A stretch of DNA of 35,713 nucleotides from contig BDDC01000210.1 in NCBI GenBank assembly GCA_001662425.1, positions 47,422-83,134 of the forward strand, written 5' to 3'. Positions within the stretch are counted from its first letter, which is position 1; every line of letters starts with the position of its first letter. A program made the position numbers and the translations under genes. Below are positions 32,724 through 35,713 of the stretch, piece after piece. The DNA is from Chlamydomonas sphaeroides. Lineage: Eukaryota > Chlorophyta > Chlorophyceae > Chlamydomonadales > Chlamydomonadaceae. The notes below the pieces were generated by a model, which was not told where the DNA came from, made no database searches, and saw only the letters and a program-made list of their open reading frames with translations.

Positions 32724-35713
32724 ATGGCAAGGAGCGCTGCGGAGACCGTTCGCCTAACGGGCGTTCTGTTCCTTGTAGCAGACCTCGTATGGAGATGCGT
32801 TGCAGGTGCGGCGCTGATGAACCAGCGCGTTGACTGGCTTCCACGCCCCTCGCCCCCATCCCCAACCTCGCCACGCTCCTGACCCCGGCCGCCCTCTCCT
32901 GCTCCGCGCACGGCATTGCCTTACGACCAGCGCCCACGAGCAGTATTGATGGCGGGGCCAAGGCCACGGGCCTGACAGCCGCCGCGGGACCGCACATCCA
33001 AGCAAATGAGACCCACATTATGGTCTTCGGTGACGGCTATGACGTGCTGGACCCCAACTTGCTCCCGGGCGTCGACGCCCTTTACGACACCGTCAAGCAC
33101 ATAGGCTTACACGGTACGCCATCCGTGCCGCGAAGGGCGCCTGCAGGAGTGCTCCCCCAAGCCCCGATCCCGGCCCACCTGCGCTTCATACCCTCAGCCG
33201 CCCCGCTCCACCTTGCCTGCCAGGCGTGGTCTTGCCCGAGGGGCCGCTGCCGGCCAACTGGTCCCGCTTCGAGGCGCTGCGGTCCTTTGTCATAGACTGC
33301 TCGCCCGCGCCAGGGCTTGCTGTGCCCTCGCCGCCACCCGCGCCTCCGCGGCCGCCCCCTACCCCAAGCGGTGATGGTGGTCCCAGCGGGGGCGATGGCG
33401 ATGACGAGAATGCCGTGAAGCAGTGGTATGGTACGGAACAACAGCTGAAGGAGCTGGGCGATTTTGTCAAATTCAAGGCGGGCGTCAGCATACACGGCCT
33501 CAGCATCGTGCAGTGCGGCCTCCGGGTGCGTGCGCAGCGCCGAGGTGCCCTGAAGGCGCCGGGACGCAGAGGAACCGCAGAGCTGCTGCCCTGGGCCCGT
33601 TAACTGTGTGCGCGGCCGGGCCTGCGAGGTTCGCGGGCCCGCCCGGAGCATCGGCATCGCCGTGCGGCTGGGCCACAGGGGTGCACCTTGTGCCGTGCGG
33701 GCCCCACCGCGATCACCAGCAGCGCGCGGCCATCTGCGTTTTCACCACTGCTTGATTCCCGTGCGCCTTGCCAGTTGTACTAATCAATGTACAGACATAG
33801 CTGCGCGTCCACTCACTGCCGCACATTCGCACCGCTGCACCGCTCTCACGACAAGCGCCCCGCCGCTACCCCCGCAGGGCGACTTTGGAGACCTGTGGTC
33901 CACGTACTTCAGCGGAGTGCAGGTTTGATGGGGGTGGCAGGCGGGGCGGCGGGTGGATGGGGATGGGGTTGCTGCCTGTACTTTTACTAGAAGGTGGGGA
34001 GGAAGGGTGTTTTGTTGTCCCTCCGTTGTTGACTCCCGGGAACGGACCCCGACCCTGAGTTGTCCGCCGCATGCCTTCAAGCCAACTTGCTGATTCGCCC
34101 TTTCCCTTGGCCCTGCCCCTGCTGCCGCGGCCGGCCCCCTCTCCCTCCCCGCGGCGCCCTCCCACCCTCCAGGCCGTCAACCTGAGCGGCAATGCGCTCA
34201 CGGGCGGCTTCACCGGTATCGACTACTTCGGGGACGTGTGCACCCCCGACTTCGCCGGTGCGGCCCGAGCTAGCTTGGGATCCAGACCGGTGTTGCGGCA
34301 GGGGCACGCGAAGACCTCCGGGAGGGCGGTGCCGGTGTAGGTCGGAGCCTTTCCATCCCATGTCTTCCCTGATCCCAACGTGCTGCCAGGCGACGACTAC
34401 GCTGGCCCCGACTGCTCCAGCACGCAGCTGCGCTTCCTGGACGTGAGCCGCAACGCGCTGTCCGGGCCCGTGTCCACGGGCGCGGCGCTGGGGGACGACG
34501 TGACGGACGCCATCTGCTCCACCGGCTGCCTCAGCCTGGTCATGGAGCACGGCGTGACCGACCCGCAGGTGAGGGGCGGGGGCGGGCTAGACAGCGGGGC
34601 GGGGACGGTATCTTTGGGGCGGTGCGAACAGGAAAAGGGCCGAGGGGCAGGGGACCAAGGGGCAGCTGGGAAGTCGCGGCTTGACCATCACGTGTGCGCC
34701 TTTTCACTCTCGCCAAATCCTGACGGGAGAGGGGGCCGGGATGTGAGCCAGGAGCCCTAGGCACATGCTCAGGCAGCTCACGCGTGGCCCTGCAGCGGGG
34801 CGTGGGCGGTTACGGTCCAGGCCCTTCACGCTGCCCTGCCCCTGGGGCGCCTTAGCCCTTTGCTGGGACTGGGCCCGCTGCCAGGACGCTGCGCTCCTCT
34901 TCCCTGGGCCCCCCTGCACAGGTGCTTTGCACGGCCCCGCTGGTTATCTACACCATGGTGCGAGGGGGCCAGCGAGGACAGGGAGGGCGGGGTAGCTGGA
35001 ACGGAAGGGAAGGGCCAGAGCAATGTGAGGGCGGAGTAGGCGGCCGGTGGTGTGGGCCACCATCAATTGCAATTGCACCCGAAACGTGACAAGATGTGGG
35101 CCAGCCGCCCGCTCGGGTGGGCTAGGCGCCAGCGGCTGATGGCCACGCTCCTTCCTCCTGGTCAGGCCATTGGCTCGCTGCTGCTGTGCCCTTCCCACCT
35201 GCCAGCCGATGGCCAGGCCGCACCACATGGCCCTGGCGCTCATCCACACAGACCCCTCCTCAACCCCCTCCTCCCGCAGGACAACCCCGGTTTGCAGTAT
35301 CGCCGCGGCACCCGCTACGCCTCGGGCTACGTGACCCGCGACCGCGCGAACTGGTGCTTTGAGCCGTCCAGCCACTGGGTGCTGCCGCTGCTGTGGGGCC
35401 TATTCCTGGCGCTGCTGGCGGGGGTGCTGGGCGTCACGGTGTACGCCCGCGTGGTGCTCAAGAGGGTGCCCTTCCGGTGAGGGGAGACACGGGGGAAGGA
35501 CGCGGGTCACGAGCGGGCTGGTGCACGGTGTGGTAATCGGGGCCCTGAGATACCGCTGTTGCATGGTTGAAAGGGCATCTGGTGCAGGAGGTTGATGCGT
35601 GAGACTTGCATAGTCGCAGCCACGTACGCTTCTTGTGGAGGCACATGCCTTCTTTTAGCTACCCGCCTCGGATGCCCCCCCCCCCCCTGCAGCATGCGCG
35701 AGGCCTCCTTTGG
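32724..35713 (+). CDS. LRR-like single-pass membrane protein with signal peptide, 3'-partial
   Basis: Phase-consistent exons: 32724-32805, 32931-33113, 33224-33525, 33878-33922, 34173-34257, 34390-34568, 34922-34957, 35280-35476, and 35693 past the right edge. The start gives a basic-hydrophobic leader, VRLTGVLFLVADLVWRCVA, with a plausible signal-peptidase site before APTS. The presumed ectodomain has a Pro-rich hinge (SPPPAPPRPPPTPSG) and leucine-rich-repeat-like pieces: VNLSGNALTGGF (206-217) and LRFLDVSRNALSGPV (246-260). Several Cys residues suggest disulfides. One transmembrane helix, WVLPLLWGLFLALLAGVLG, lies near 337-355, followed by a basic ARVVLKR stop-transfer. If the last donor (CCG|GTGAGG) is not used, the protein stops at 35480; the CTGCAG acceptor at 35692, in matching phase, suggests the cytosolic tail continues. 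There is no kinase within the window. Intron 1 is the least certain, resting on phase and a modest acceptor. Confidence 0.62.

Noticed and set aside
32811..32930. Coding extension of LRR-like exon 2 to the left (frame reading IPNLATLLTPAALSC)
   Set aside because: The frame meets TGA at 32831-32833 and offers no acceptor in phase with exon 1, whereas the acceptor at 32930 does. It is kept as intron, with some doubt.

Overview
The window looks like nuclear DNA of a green alga close to Chlamydomonas and Volvox (order Chlamydomonadales). The DNA is very GC-rich. Genes are split into many exons by short introns, mostly of the form CAG|GTGNG...CAG|. Proteins carry Ala/Gly/Pro-rich insertions, two genes encode Ser-Pro-Pro wall-type repeats, and TGTAA polyadenylation signals follow several genes. 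Codon phase was checked by hand at every splice junction given below. The species itself is inference.

Layout, left to right. (1) 2-3119, plus: 3' part of a gene for a proline-rich ectodomain joined to a multi-pass membrane protein with a long Ser/Gly/His-rich tail (copy A). (2) 3541-6146: debris of a tandem duplication, namely a short third copy of the tail, an orphan copy of the last exon of SEC8 (4198-4345, minus), and a decayed second copy of the membrane-protein gene (4403-6146). (3) 7778-16649, minus: a complete 24-exon gene for exocyst subunit SEC8. (4) 17404-22408, plus: a J-domain protein with a cysteine-rich zinc module and CS/p23-like co-chaperone domains, interrupted by a 355-base assembly gap. 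(5) 23031-26899, minus: a 12-exon gene that resembles a divergent plant-type oxysterol-binding-protein-related lipid-transfer protein. (6) 28638-32354, minus: an 11-exon Gfo/Idh/MocA-type NAD(P)-dependent oxidoreductase. (7) 32724 to the right edge, plus: a secreted or membrane-anchored protein with leucine-rich-repeat-like segments and one transmembrane helix, continuing past the window.

SEC8 and the J-domain gene are divergent (754 bp between start codons), as are the oxidoreductase and the LRR-like gene (369 bp), so both pairs may share promoter regions. The J-domain and ORP-like genes converge. SEC8 (exocytic tethering) and the ORP-like protein (lipid exchange at membrane contacts) both belong to membrane traffic, but nothing in the sequence shows that the genes work as a unit. 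I see no prokaryotic-style operon, CRISPR array, transposase, rRNA or tRNA. The most informative features are the three-part tandem duplication at the left, the J-zinc-CS fusion, and the ORP-like protein whose usual His-His-Pro-Pro fingerprint appears to be Asn-Cys-Pro-Pro.
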